Shown: in pieces, positions 41,633 to 50,683 of the stretch
How the letters are laid out: each line of letters opens with the position of its first letter
How positions within the stretch are numbered: position 1 is the stretch's first letter
Assembly (NCBI GenBank): GCA_029778615.1
Contig: JAKOPZ010000213.1
Span: 1-52,313, forward strand
DNA length: 52,313 nucleotides
DNA from: Chloroflexota bacterium
GTDB taxonomy: Bacteria > Chloroflexota > Anaerolineae > UBA4142 > SHND01
Reading direction: 5' to 3'
Notes under the pieces: model-generated
What the model saw: only the letters and a program-made list of their open reading frames with translations
Told to the model about the DNA's origin: nothing
The model's database searches: none
Position numbers and translations under genes: made by a program

Positions 41633-41835
41633 GTTGTTGCAAATGAAATATCGAACGGCGCAGGTACACTCTCGCCATGGTCGATTCGGTCCGCAATGAC
41701 ACGCAGCGCGAGCGCTTCCGCTTTTGCAGCTGCTTCTTGGCGTGTATTGCCGTAGACGATGACGCCCGGTAATTCAATTACTTCGGCAATCCAACGCCCA
41801 TCTTGTTCCTGTTCGTATTCGATATTGAATCGCAT
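41629..41835 (-). CDS. hicB: HicB-type antitoxin
   Basis: A 68-residue protein starting MRFNIEYEQEQDGRWIAEVIELPGVIVYG, the partial RNase H-like fold of HicB (HicB_lk_antitox). The pattern EAAAKAEALALRVIADRI follows. It lacks a C-terminal DNA-binding HTH or RHH domain, so autoregulation, if any, needs another factor. TGGAGGC precedes the ATG, and a TATAAT (41858-41863) lies 22 bp upstream as a candidate -10 box. Confidence 0.87.
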   Translation of the reverse strand: MRFNIEYEQEQDGRWIAEVIELPGVIVYGNTRQEAAAKAEALALRVIADRIDHGESVPAPFDISFATT

Positions 41836-41871
41836 TGTATGCGCCTCCAGCGTTTCGATTATAGCACGAAC

Positions 41872-41908
41872 AAAAAAACCTTTGACGCGTTGGCTGTCAA
41901 AGGTTTTT
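41872..41908 (-). terminator. Rho-independent terminator after the Psp-like operon
   Basis: AAAAACCTTTGAC pairs with GTCAAAGGTTTTT (41874-41908), with a T-run on the minus strand. It lies 10 bp after the SPFH-SHOCT stop and just before the hicB promoter. Confidence 0.85.
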
Positions 41909-41917
41909 GAAATTTTT

Positions 41918-42967
41918 TTATCCGCCCATATTCTTGAGGCGTTCTTGCCATTTAGCGGTCATGGACTTGTAGGTCTCTTCGGAAATTTGACCGTTCGCAA
42001 AACGCATGTCGAGATTATCGAGCAGCGCTTGAACATCTTGAACAGTTTGCGGCGTGCCGGCGCCAGCGCCTGCGCCGCCTCCACCTCCGCCTTGTACGCT
42101 GCTGCTTGCAGGATTGCGCAACGCGTCGCCCAACGCGCCCGCCATCATCGCACCCATGCCCAGTCCTGCGCCGACGCCGACGCCCGTGCCGGTCGCGCCG
42201 CCGCTTTGGTTTTGCGCGGCGTCGCCCAACGCACGCGCGGCTTTGAATTTCAAATACGCGTCCATATTGCCAATCGCGCCCATTGCCGCGCGTTCGTCAA
42301 TTGCTTTGGACGTTTCTTCGGTGGGCGTAATTGCGGTGACATAGAATTGCAGTAACGCCAGTCCGAGCGCGGCAAAGTCGTCCGCGAGATTCGCTTTGGA
42401 ACCCGCGCTGACTTCGTTATAGAGCGATGGCAAATCGAGCAGCGATTTTTGTTGTTCGCCGAGCAGGTCCGCGAGTTTGGAAACAATCATTGTCCGCAAA
42501 TAATCGGCAATTTGGTCTGTCGTGTAAATGCCTTGCTGCCCGACAATGACATTGACAAAAACTTGCGGGTCTTTGACTTGGTACGCATAGGCGCCAAACG
42601 CGCGCAGCCGCGCCATACCAAATTCGGGGTCACGAAACGCAATCGGTTCGGGTGTGCCCCATTTTTGGTCAAGGAATTGTTTCATGTTCACAAAGAACAC
42701 GTCGGCGGGAAACGGCGTTTTGCCGCTGGTGGCGAGACCAATAATGCTGGCAAGAATCGGAATATTGGCAGTGGTTAGAGTATGCCGTCCCGGACCAAAC
42801 ACGTCGAGCGCTTTGCCATCGCGAAAAAATACCGCCGTTTGGCTTTCGCGGACAATCACTTGCGAACCGAGACGCAAATCGCCGGGGTCGCCGGGCGGCG
42901 GTTCACGATGTACAATCTCGCGCCCGGTTTGGTCGTCGAATTGAACTACATCAATAATGCGTGCCAT
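41918..42967 (-). CDS. SPFH-domain protein with C-terminal SHOCT (YdjI-like)
   Basis: A 349-residue protein. Residues 1-210 form an SPFH/band-7 domain of the virion-core-protein/YdjI group (MARIIDVVQFDDQTGREIVHREPP, then VFGPGRHTLTTANIPIL). A Gly/Ala-rich linker (GTGVGVGAGLGMGAMMAGAL, then GGGGGGAGAGAG) follows, and a SHOCT-like tail (VQALLDNLDMRFANGQISE...) closes the protein. There is no membrane helix. In Bacillus YdjFGHI, the SPFH protein helps recruit PspA to membrane partners. The ATG at 42967 follows GGAGG; a frame from 43039 reads through heptad repeats. It is last of a five-gene operon. Confidence 0.85.
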   Translation of the reverse strand: MARIIDVVQFDDQTGREIVHREPPPGDPGDLRLGSQVIVRESQTAVFFRDGKALDVFGPGRHTLTTANIPILASIIGLATSGKTPFPADVFFVNMKQFLDQKWGTPEPIAFRDPEFGMARLRAFGAYAYQVKDPQVFVNVIVGQQGIYTTDQIADYLRTMIVSKLADLLGEQQKSLLDLPSLYNEVSAGSKANLADDFAALGLALLQFYVTAITPTEETSKAIDERAAMGAIGNMDAYLKFKAARALGDAAQNQSGGATGTGVGVGAGLGMGAMMAGALGDALRNPASSSVQGGGGGGAGAGAGTPQTVQDVQALLDNLDMRFANGQISEETYKSMTAKWQERLKNMGG

Positions 42968-42978
42968 AAGACCTCCAG

Positions 42979-43051
42979 TATTGAGCAATGAGCATTGAGC
43001 TATGAGTATTTTACACGTTTCGTGCTCAACACTCAACACTCAATGCTCAAC
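42979..43051. repeat. Inverted heptad array in the PspA-SPFH gap
   Basis: The left arm has four units of NNNTGAG (TATTGAG, CAATGAG, CATTGAG, CTATGAG; 42979-43006). The right arm has four units with core CTCAA (GCTCAAC, ACTCAAC, ACTCAAT, GCTCAAC; 43024-43051). The complement of the left arm is built of CTCANNN units, so the arms are inverted versions of one heptad with a 17-bp spacer. It fills the gap between the pspA stop and the ribosome site of the SPFH gene. Confidence 0.7.
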
Positions 43052-43060
43052 GCTGGTTTT

Positions 43061-43729
43061 TTATTTTCCCATCTTGGCTTTTAACGCGGCGAGCTGGTCT
43101 TCGACTTGTTTGTCGGTGCCGAGTTTTGCGAATTCATCTTCGACGGATGTTTTCGTTTCGGCAACTTCTTCGTCCGCGTCCGCGCGCGCTTCCATGTGAC
43201 GAATCTTGCGCTCCATGCGGTCCAATTCGGACGCGTAATCGGCGGTGTTGGCTTTGTTGGTCACTTGAGTGATTTTGCCTTTTGCCTGTGCCGCGCGCGC
43301 ACGCGCCACGAGATTGTCACGGTTACGCAACGCCTGGTCATATTTCGATTTCAACAGCTCGCGTTTGGATTTCAATTCCGCGACCGCGCTCTTTTGCCCT
43401 TCCAATTGTTTTTCATAGATGGACGCCTGTTCGGTATAGTCGTTCACGCGCAGTAGCGCTTCGCGTGCGAGGTCATCGCGTTCTTTGGAAACGGCGAGTT
43501 CGGCTTTGGATTGCCACGCCTGTTGGTTGCGTTTGGCGGCGTCGAGGTCGCCTTCAATCATCTTTTGCTGCGCGATTTGGTCGGCGATGTCGGAATCGGC
43601 TTGACGCAGTGCGTCATTCATGTCGCGAATGATTTGGTTCAACATGGCTTCCGGGTCCTCCGCGCTGTCGAGCATGTCGTTGATGTTGGCGCGAATGATA
43701 TTACTGATGCGGTCAAATACGGTAGGCAT
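43061..43729 (-). CDS. pspA: PspA/IM30 family membrane-stress protein
   Basis: A 222-residue coiled-coil protein that binds stressed membranes and forms ESCRT-III-like assemblies. The amphipathic N-terminal helix (MPTVFDRISNIIRANINDML) and the conserved segment DSAEDPEAMLNQIIRDMNDAL are diagnostic. Long helices with repeated Ala/Lys/Glu follow (WQSKAELAVSKERDDLAREA). AAGGAGAAA precedes the ATG. It lies between the DUF4178 and SPFH genes, with a heptad array on each side. Confidence 0.93.
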   Translation of the reverse strand: MPTVFDRISNIIRANINDMLDSAEDPEAMLNQIIRDMNDALRQADSDIADQIAQQKMIEGDLDAAKRNQQAWQSKAELAVSKERDDLAREALLRVNDYTEQASIYEKQLEGQKSAVAELKSKRELLKSKYDQALRNRDNLVARARAAQAKGKITQVTNKANTADYASELDRMERKIRHMEARADADEEVAETKTSVEDEFAKLGTDKQVEDQLAALKAKMGK

Positions 43730-43748
43730 TTTTTTCTCCTTGAGAATG

Positions 43749-43816
43749 TAGCAGGTAAAAGGTATCAGGTAGCAGGGGGGAAATATTCCCTACTACTTGC
43801 TACTTGCTACTTATAA
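43749..43816. repeat. Inverted heptad array in the DUF4178-PspA gap
   Basis: The left arm is TAGCAGG, TAAAAGG, TATCAGG, TAGCAGG (43749-43776). The right arm is CCTACTA, CTTGCTA, CTTGCTA, CTTATAA (43789-43816). The complement of the left arm is CCTGCTA, CCTGATA, CCTTTTA, CCTGCTA, the same C(C/T)TNNTA unit. The last unit includes the TAA stop of the DUF4178 gene, read on the minus strand. Confidence 0.7.
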
Positions 43817-44815
43817 CTTGCGGTACAGTTTCACTTCAAATGGGTCAACGACATTGCCGGCTTGGACACGGACTTCGGTGCCCCAATCTTCCACATAGAG
43901 ACGCGCGCCGCCATCCGCGTTGTAGCGGTGATAGTTTACCGAGCCGCTTTGGTTGCCGCTCGCGCCTTCCACCTGGACATTTGCTGCGCCCTTTTCCGCG
44001 ACGGTGTAATTTTTTCCATTGAACGAAATGGTTTCGGGCATCGGCGCGGGTACGCTGAATTGTACTTCGTCGGCAACGGCGAGTTCGTTGTTGGGTCCGA
44101 CGCGCAGCCATTTTTGGTTGTCGCGGTCGCGCAACAAGTACGCGTAAAATGTTCCCGACGCGACGGAATAGGTAACGCGTCCCGCGACAAGATAGTCTGT
44201 TTTGTCGAACGAAATGGCGTCGTTGAGTTTGAGTTGTTCGTACGGATTCGCTCCGGCAGGCGCGGGAATTTGTTTGTCCTTGAGGGCGCCGAGCGGCGAC
44301 GCGGAAGGCGCGGGGCGTTTGCCCAACGCGACAAATTCTTGACGCGCGTCGAGGCGTTGATTCAGCGCGTCGAGTTCATCGCGCAGCGCATAATACGCCG
44401 CGCCCGTGTCCTCTTTCGCGCGCAGCGCGTCCTGCAATTTGTCCAAAACGCTGGCTAATTCATCCACGCCGTTCGCGAGCGAGGCGTCGAATTGATAAAT
44501 CAAATCGAGGTCGGCTTCTTGAATTTGCGCGGCGTCGAACCAACCGGCATATCCCGACGGCGCGACGCGCAAGCGCGAGATGAAACGCGAAAGTTGTTGA
44601 TTCGCGCTTTCGAGGTCAGAAACGAGCGCGAGTTGTTTGGCGCGCACCGCGTCTTGTTGAATGCGCGTCAAGTGGTCGCGCTGTGCATTGTATTGACCGG
44701 TCAGTCGCTCGCGCAAAATGCGGTCGGCGTCGCGGCGTTGGTCTTTGGCGTGATAACCCGCGTAACCCGGAATCGCATTCGCAATGCTGGTGACAGTTGA
44801 TTTCAAATCGCCCAT
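43811..44815 (-). CDS. DUF4178-domain protein with N-terminal coiled coil
   Basis: A 334-residue protein starting MGDLKSTVTSIANAIPGYAGY. Residues 20-165 are mainly helical (RRDADRILRERLTGQYNAQRD... ALRDELDALNQRLDAR). Residues 195-334 form a DUF4178 beta domain (LKLNDAISFDKTDYLVAGRV, then WLRVGPNNELAVADEV). DUF4178 proteins are often found next to PspA and SPFH genes. The ATG at 44815 follows AAAGGAAA. Its stop lies within the heptad array at 43749-43816. Confidence 0.78.
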   Translation of the reverse strand: MGDLKSTVTSIANAIPGYAGYHAKDQRRDADRILRERLTGQYNAQRDHLTRIQQDAVRAKQLALVSDLESANQQLSRFISRLRVAPSGYAGWFDAAQIQEADLDLIYQFDASLANGVDELASVLDKLQDALRAKEDTGAAYYALRDELDALNQRLDARQEFVALGKRPAPSASPLGALKDKQIPAPAGANPYEQLKLNDAISFDKTDYLVAGRVTYSVASGTFYAYLLRDRDNQKWLRVGPNNELAVADEVQFSVPAPMPETISFNGKNYTVAEKGAANVQVEGASGNQSGSVNYHRYNADGGARLYVEDWGTEVRVQAGNVVDPFEVKLYRKL

Positions 44816-44845
44816 GTGAATTTCCTTTTGCAATGAATGTCTCTA

Positions 44846-44881
44846 GTTGATACGTGATACCAAGAGACGCGTTACGTATTC
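44846..44881. repeat. Short inverted heptad pair in the zinc-ribbon-DUF4178 gap
   Basis: GTTGATA, CGTGATA (44846-44859) on the left face ACGCGTT, ACGTATT (44867-44880) on the right. The left complement reads TATCACG, TATCAAC, so the words GTATCAC and GTATTCG / GCGTTAC are inverted partners. It is a shorter, weaker version of the arrays in the other gaps of this operon. It overlaps the TAA stop of the zinc-ribbon gene. Confidence 0.4.
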
Positions 44882-45450
44882 GGTTGTCCTTGTGGCGGAA
44901 CGGGTGTGGCAGTGGTTTGCGGCGCGTTCGGTGGAATGAAAAGTTCCACGCCACAGTACGGACACTTGACAATGCCTTTGCCCACAATTTCGCGCACGCC
45001 GCCGCAATTCGGACATTTGTTGCTGCCTACGCGCGACGCGTCTTGCGAATAGAACGTCGCGTTTTTCCAATCAATATAGCCGCTGAACAATCCCTGCTGA
45101 ACCAATTCGTAAATATAGTTTTGCACTTGGTCGCGATTCAAACGCTGTTCTACCATGATGGTGTTGAGCGTCACTTTGCCTTGCGCTTGAATCATGCCGA
45201 GCAAGCGTTCCTTTTGGCGCACGACCACCATTTCTTTTTCTTCGGCGCTGCCGCGCAAGAAAAGAAAGACCCCGACGCCCGCCAAGAGCAAAAGCGGGAT
45301 GACACCGAACGCGCCAATGCCGAGAATCGTCGCCGCAGTCGTCGTTTGCCCGGACGCTGCGCCCGAACCGACAAAGAGGGACACAACGCCGCAGATGACG
45401 AGCCCGACGACGATGAGAATCATGCCGATTGTTTTTCCGCCGCCTATCAT
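44872..45450 (-). CDS. Membrane protein with winged-helix-like segment and zinc ribbon
   Basis: A 192-residue protein. Two membrane helices occupy residues 1-30 (GMILIVVGLVICGVVSLFVG) and 43-66 (ILGIGAFGVIPLLLLAGVGVFLFL). A cytoplasmic region follows (KERLLGMIQAQGKVTLNTIMVEQRLNRDQVQNYIYELV, about 75-115) that looks like a winged helix, and then a zinc ribbon with CPNCGG and CPYCGVE (CxxC...CxxC, near 143-165). This recalls YdjG of Bacillus, a zinc-finger membrane protein that helps recruit PspA. The start at 45450 is set by the first helix; an earlier Met at 45495 lies in heptad repeats. Confidence 0.7.
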   Translation of the reverse strand: MIGGGKTIGMILIVVGLVICGVVSLFVGSGAASGQTTTAATILGIGAFGVIPLLLLAGVGVFLFLRGSAEEKEMVVVRQKERLLGMIQAQGKVTLNTIMVEQRLNRDQVQNYIYELVQQGLFSGYIDWKNATFYSQDASRVGSNKCPNCGGVREIVGKGIVKCPYCGVELFIPPNAPQTTATPVPPQGQPNT

Positions 45451-45460
45451 GTTAATAACC

Positions 45461-45527
45461 GGAGACTTGAGACTAGAGAAATGGTGCGTTGACAATCTCT
45501 AGTCTCCAATCTCTAATCTCCAATCTT
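45461..45527. repeat. Inverted heptad array in the DUF2207-zinc-ribbon gap
   Basis: The left arm is GGAGACT, TGAGACT, AGAGAAA (45461-45481). The right arm is CAATCTC, TAGTCTC, CAATCTC, TAATCTC, CAATCTT (45493-45527). The left complement is TTTCTCT, AGTCTCA, AGTCTCC, the same TCTC-containing unit in the opposite direction. The spacer is 11 bp. It fills the gap between the two genes. Confidence 0.7.
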
Positions 45528-45533
45528 GATATC

Positions 45534-47423
<1,890 letters not shown>

Positions 47424-47451
47424 AGTACGACTCCGTTAGAGATACATTCAC

Positions 47452-47479
47452 ATTATAGGACAATCATTCAAAATGAAAA
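47452..47479 (-). promoter_or_regulatory. Promoter of the Psp-like operon
   Basis: On the minus strand, TTTTCA (47474-47479), a 16-bp spacer and a perfect TATAAT (47452-47457), 28 bp before the GTG start. The -35 is weak, compatible with regulated expression. No clear alternative-sigma or PspF-type site is seen. Confidence 0.5.
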
Positions 47480-47527
47480 GAGTGTTGCTTGGAAATTTAC
47501 GCAGAGAGAATTCAAATGTAACGTGCC

Positions 47528-48052
47528 TCACGGCAGCAGGGAAGGAGTGGAAATAGCGCGCCATTTCTTGCCCTCAATGCGTTGGGATAAATCCACGTTG
47601 AGATGACCATCGCGGATTACAACAACATATTGATTCAAATTTTGAACGGTGATGTCTTGGGCATATAAACTCTCATTGATGTATTCGCCGTTCAAGCTGT
47701 ACTTGAATCCGGTACAAGGGTCCTCAAAACGACTTGTCACGGGCTGGTAGCGGTAACTGCAATGGGTGTTGTACGAATCGGGCGTGACGCCATCAAAGGC
47801 ATACCAGTCGTTATCTGCATAAACGACCCACACCGTAACGCGCATGCCGTCTTCGGCAATCAAATAATGCGGCGTTGGCTCGGTGATTTCTAAATCTTGA
47901 ATCGGACCCAAATCATGCCAATCGCCGCGCGGCGAAAACATGCGCGTGCCCATCCAGAGAAAAACAATACCCAATCCCACCAGCGTGAGAACAAAAAGAT
48001 AGCCCGCTGCCTCGCGCCAAGTCAACGCGGAGGGCTTTTGCTTCGCAATCAT
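47528..48052 (-). CDS. Rieske-fold-like protein lacking the cluster histidines
   Basis: A 174-residue protein with one N-terminal membrane helix (AAGYLFVLTLVGLGIVFLWMG, residues 15-35). The outside part contains HCSYRYQPVTSRFEDPCTGFKYSLNGEY (positions near 100-127; quoted only to name it by its ends). The layout matches the Rieske cluster-binding loops (CxH ... CxxH), but the two His positions are Tyr and Phe, while both Cys remain. The following NLNQYVVVIRDGHLNVDL strand pair also fits a Rieske fold. A [2Fe-2S] cluster is unlikely; a disulphide between the two Cys is possible. It overlaps no neighbour and lies 3 bp after the glycosylphosphotransferase stop. Confidence 0.55.
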   Translation of the reverse strand: MIAKQKPSALTWREAAGYLFVLTLVGLGIVFLWMGTRMFSPRGDWHDLGPIQDLEITEPTPHYLIAEDGMRVTVWVVYADNDWYAFDGVTPDSYNTHCSYRYQPVTSRFEDPCTGFKYSLNGEYINESLYAQDITVQNLNQYVVVIRDGHLNVDLSQRIEGKKWRAISTPSLLP

Positions 48053-48055
48053 TTT

Positions 48056-49474
48056 TCAATAGGCGCCGCGCGCAGTGAGCAGCGCGGGAATGGTCTTGAG
48101 CAAAATCCACATATCGAGCCAGGGCGACCAATTTTCGATATAGTACAAGTCGAGCATGACCATTTCGTCAAACGTCAATTCACTGCGCCCGCTCACCTGC
48201 CACAAACCGGTAACGCCGGGCGCAACATCGAGGCGGCGTTTGTGCCATTCTTCGTACAAGGCGACTTCGTTGGGCAATGGCGGACGCGGACCGACGAGCG
48301 ACATTTCCCCGCGCAGCACGTTAAACAATTGCGGCAGTTCGTCAAGCGAAGTGCGGCGCAGCCACTTGCCCACACGCGTCATGCGCGGGTCGTTGCGAAT
48401 TTTGAACAAGGGTCCGGACGCTTCGTTCAAATGAAGCAGCAATTCCTTTTCCTCGTCTGCGCCCACCCGCATCGTGCGAAACTTGTAGGCGGTGAAAAGT
48501 TTGCCGCCGCGTCCGACGCGCTGTTGTTCAAAAATGACCGGACCGGGCGAAGAGAGTTTGATAATCAACGCGATGATGGCGGTGGGCATCAACAAGACGA
48601 GAAAGAGGAGGAGCGCAATGATAACATCCATCACGCGTTTGATAGAGAGTGCGCCGCCGCTGATGGCGGCATCTTTGACGCCGATGAGCGGGATGCCGCC
48701 GACCGCATCCACCGCGATTTTTGAAAGTGAAAGCTGAAATAAATCGGGAACGATTTTGACGCGCGCGCCCGCGCGTTCGGCGTGCTCCATGATGCGGACA
48801 ATTTTTCCGCGTGCGTGCCACGGCAATGTAATAATCACTTCATCAATCGCGTTCTCGCTCAAAAGACGGGGCAGTGCGTCGGTACTGCCGAGCAAACGAA
48901 AAGTGCCAATCGTGGTTTTGCCAGGGTCGTCGTCCAAAAAGCCCATGATGCGATACCCTAAATCGGGCTGCGCGAGCACATTCCGCATAATGGCGCGTCC
49001 GATTTCCCCCCCCCCCACAATCAATGCGCGGTCAACGCCAATGCCGCGTTTCCGCAGCGAACCGAGTACCATGCGTATCACAACGCGCACGGAGGTCAAA
49101 AACAAAACAATCAAAATCCCCGCATACAAATAAATGAGCCGCGAGTAAAATTGTGGACGAAAGAAAAAAAAGATGAAAACGAGAATGACAATCCCGGTAA
49201 AAGTCGCGGTGAGCAGACCATACATTTCTTCAAGCCACGTTCGCCCGCGCACATAATTATAGATTCCTTCGATGCGATAAATGGCAAGCAAACCGACGCT
49301 CAGCAACAAGCTAATGGGGATATATTCGGTATAGCGCACGTAGTTTGCTTCCGCCACGGTAATGGGAAATCGGAATTCGTAGCGAACAATGTAGGCAAGC
49401 CAAAACGCGGCATTGATAAGCAGAAAATCAATCCCGACTTGGACAAGCATCAAAGTGCGCGCGTGTCGTTGCAT
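48056..49474 (-). CDS. Polyprenyl glycosylphosphotransferase (WbaP/CpsE type)
   Basis: A 472-residue membrane enzyme that transfers a sugar-1-phosphate to undecaprenyl phosphate, the first step of exopolysaccharide or O-antigen assembly. It has four N-terminal helices (about 1-120), a Rossmann-like CoA-binding_3 domain with LIVGGGEIGRA, and a C-terminal bacterial sugar transferase domain (KRVMDVIIALLLFLVLLMP, FTAYKFRTMR, RRTSLDELPQLFNVLRGEMSLVGPRPPLP). The codons for VGGG form a run of eleven G residues (49006-49016), a potential slippage site. The start at 49474 lies 5 bp after the preceding gene, so it is translationally coupled. Confidence 0.92.
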   Translation of the reverse strand: MQRHARTLMLVQVGIDFLLINAAFWLAYIVRYEFRFPITVAEANYVRYTEYIPISLLLSVGLLAIYRIEGIYNYVRGRTWLEEMYGLLTATFTGIVILVFIFFFFRPQFYSRLIYLYAGILIVLFLTSVRVVIRMVLGSLRKRGIGVDRALIVGGGEIGRAIMRNVLAQPDLGYRIMGFLDDDPGKTTIGTFRLLGSTDALPRLLSENAIDEVIITLPWHARGKIVRIMEHAERAGARVKIVPDLFQLSLSKIAVDAVGGIPLIGVKDAAISGGALSIKRVMDVIIALLLFLVLLMPTAIIALIIKLSSPGPVIFEQQRVGRGGKLFTAYKFRTMRVGADEEKELLLHLNEASGPLFKIRNDPRMTRVGKWLRRTSLDELPQLFNVLRGEMSLVGPRPPLPNEVALYEEWHKRRLDVAPGVTGLWQVSGRSELTFDEMVMLDLYYIENWSPWLDMWILLKTIPALLTARGAY

Positions 49475-49479
49475 AGTTG

Positions 49480-50673
49480 TCAGTTTGAAACGGGGCGCAG
49501 GAGCGAAATCGGCTTTTCCATTCCCAATGCCAGACGATAAGTTTGGGCGGTGACCTGGGCGGCGCGCGTCCAAGAAAATTGGCGCGCATAGGCGGGACCG
49601 CCTAATCTCATTTCATGACGCAGTGCGTCATCGCTCAAAACGCGTTCGAGGGCAGCGGCAATCTGTTGGGGCGATTGGGGGTCAATCAACAATGCCGCGT
49701 CGCCCACCGCTTCGGGCAGTGATGAGACGTTGGACGTGATGGTGGGCGTTCCACAAGCTAATGCTTCGAGCGGCGGCATTCCAAAGCCCTCGTATTGCGA
49801 AGGATAAACCAACGCGTCCGCCGCCCGATACCACAGGGGCAATTCGTCGTGAGGCACAAAGCCGGGGAATATTATTTGCTTCTCCAGACCTGTTTCGGCA
49901 ATCGCGCGCGGAATTTCCTCGTCCATCCAGCCGCGTCCGCCTGCCAACACGAGCTGATGCGGAAAATTGCGCGCGCGTTTTGCGATGGCGAACGCGCGAA
50001 GGAGCGCGGGAATATTTTTGCGGGGCTCGCGTGTGCCGATAAACAAAACAAAATGTTCGGGTAGACGCTTGGCGCGTCGAAACGCGTCGAGCGTTTCCGA
50101 GTCCACCGCTTGAAAAAATTCCGCGCCGACGCCCGGATACGCCACGTCAATTTTATCTTCGGCAACGTTCAAAAGTCTCACTGCATCACGTTTTGTGCTT
50201 TCGGAAATTGTAACAAGGCGACGCGCGCGTTGCGCGGAAACGCGTGTGCCGAGTTTCAAATAGAGGCGCTGTAAGGGCGGGAAATATTCAGGATACAAAA
50301 AAAAACTCATGTCATACAGTGTAACCACGCTTGGCGTGCGGTTAAAGAAGGGCGTAACATAGGCGAGGGAATGCAATAGCGCATAATTTTTTTGCCAGAG
50401 GTCAAAGGCAAACAATGTTTGTTCCCAGAAAATCCGCGCCATCGGTTTGTGGACGGGAAGGCGCGTGGTGTGAAATGAAAAATTAGAAAGGAGGGCAGGC
50501 GCGCGCGGCTCGGTTGCATAGACATCGAATTGAAAATCGGCCGCGTCGAGAGGCAATTCGCGCAAGAGGTAAAGAATATAACGCGCGATGCCTGCCGAAC
50601 GATACCCCTCGTTGATTCGTAACAATTGCGCGTTGAGGGCGGCGCGCGGACGTACTGCTTGCATCAAGGGCAT
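49480..50673 (-). CDS. GT4-type glycosyltransferase (mannosyltransferase-like)
   Basis: A 397-residue GT-B fold enzyme. The N-terminus [28 protein letters not shown], the segment [22 protein letters not shown], and the donor-binding [20 protein letters not shown] (with the EX7E Glu pair) are typical of GT4 mannosyl- and glucosyltransferases. No membrane helix is seen; it would act at the inner face of the membrane. It lies between another GT4 gene and the glycosylphosphotransferase gene, so it probably extends the lipid-linked glycan. Confidence 0.9.
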   Translation of the reverse strand: MPLMQAVRPRAALNAQLLRINEGYRSAGIARYILYLLRELPLDAADFQFDVYATEPRAPALLSNFSFHTTRLPVHKPMARIFWEQTLFAFDLWQKNYALLHSLAYVTPFFNRTPSVVTLYDMSFFLYPEYFPPLQRLYLKLGTRVSAQRARRLVTISESTKRDAVRLLNVAEDKIDVAYPGVGAEFFQAVDSETLDAFRRAKRLPEHFVLFIGTREPRKNIPALLRAFAIAKRARNFPHQLVLAGGRGWMDEEIPRAIAETGLEKQIIFPGFVPHDELPLWYRAADALVYPSQYEGFGMPPLEALACGTPTITSNVSSLPEAVGDAALLIDPQSPQQIAAALERVLSDDALRHEMRLGGPAYARQFSWTRAAQVTAQTYRLALGMEKPISLLRPVSN

Positions 50674-50683
50674 TATAACAGAA

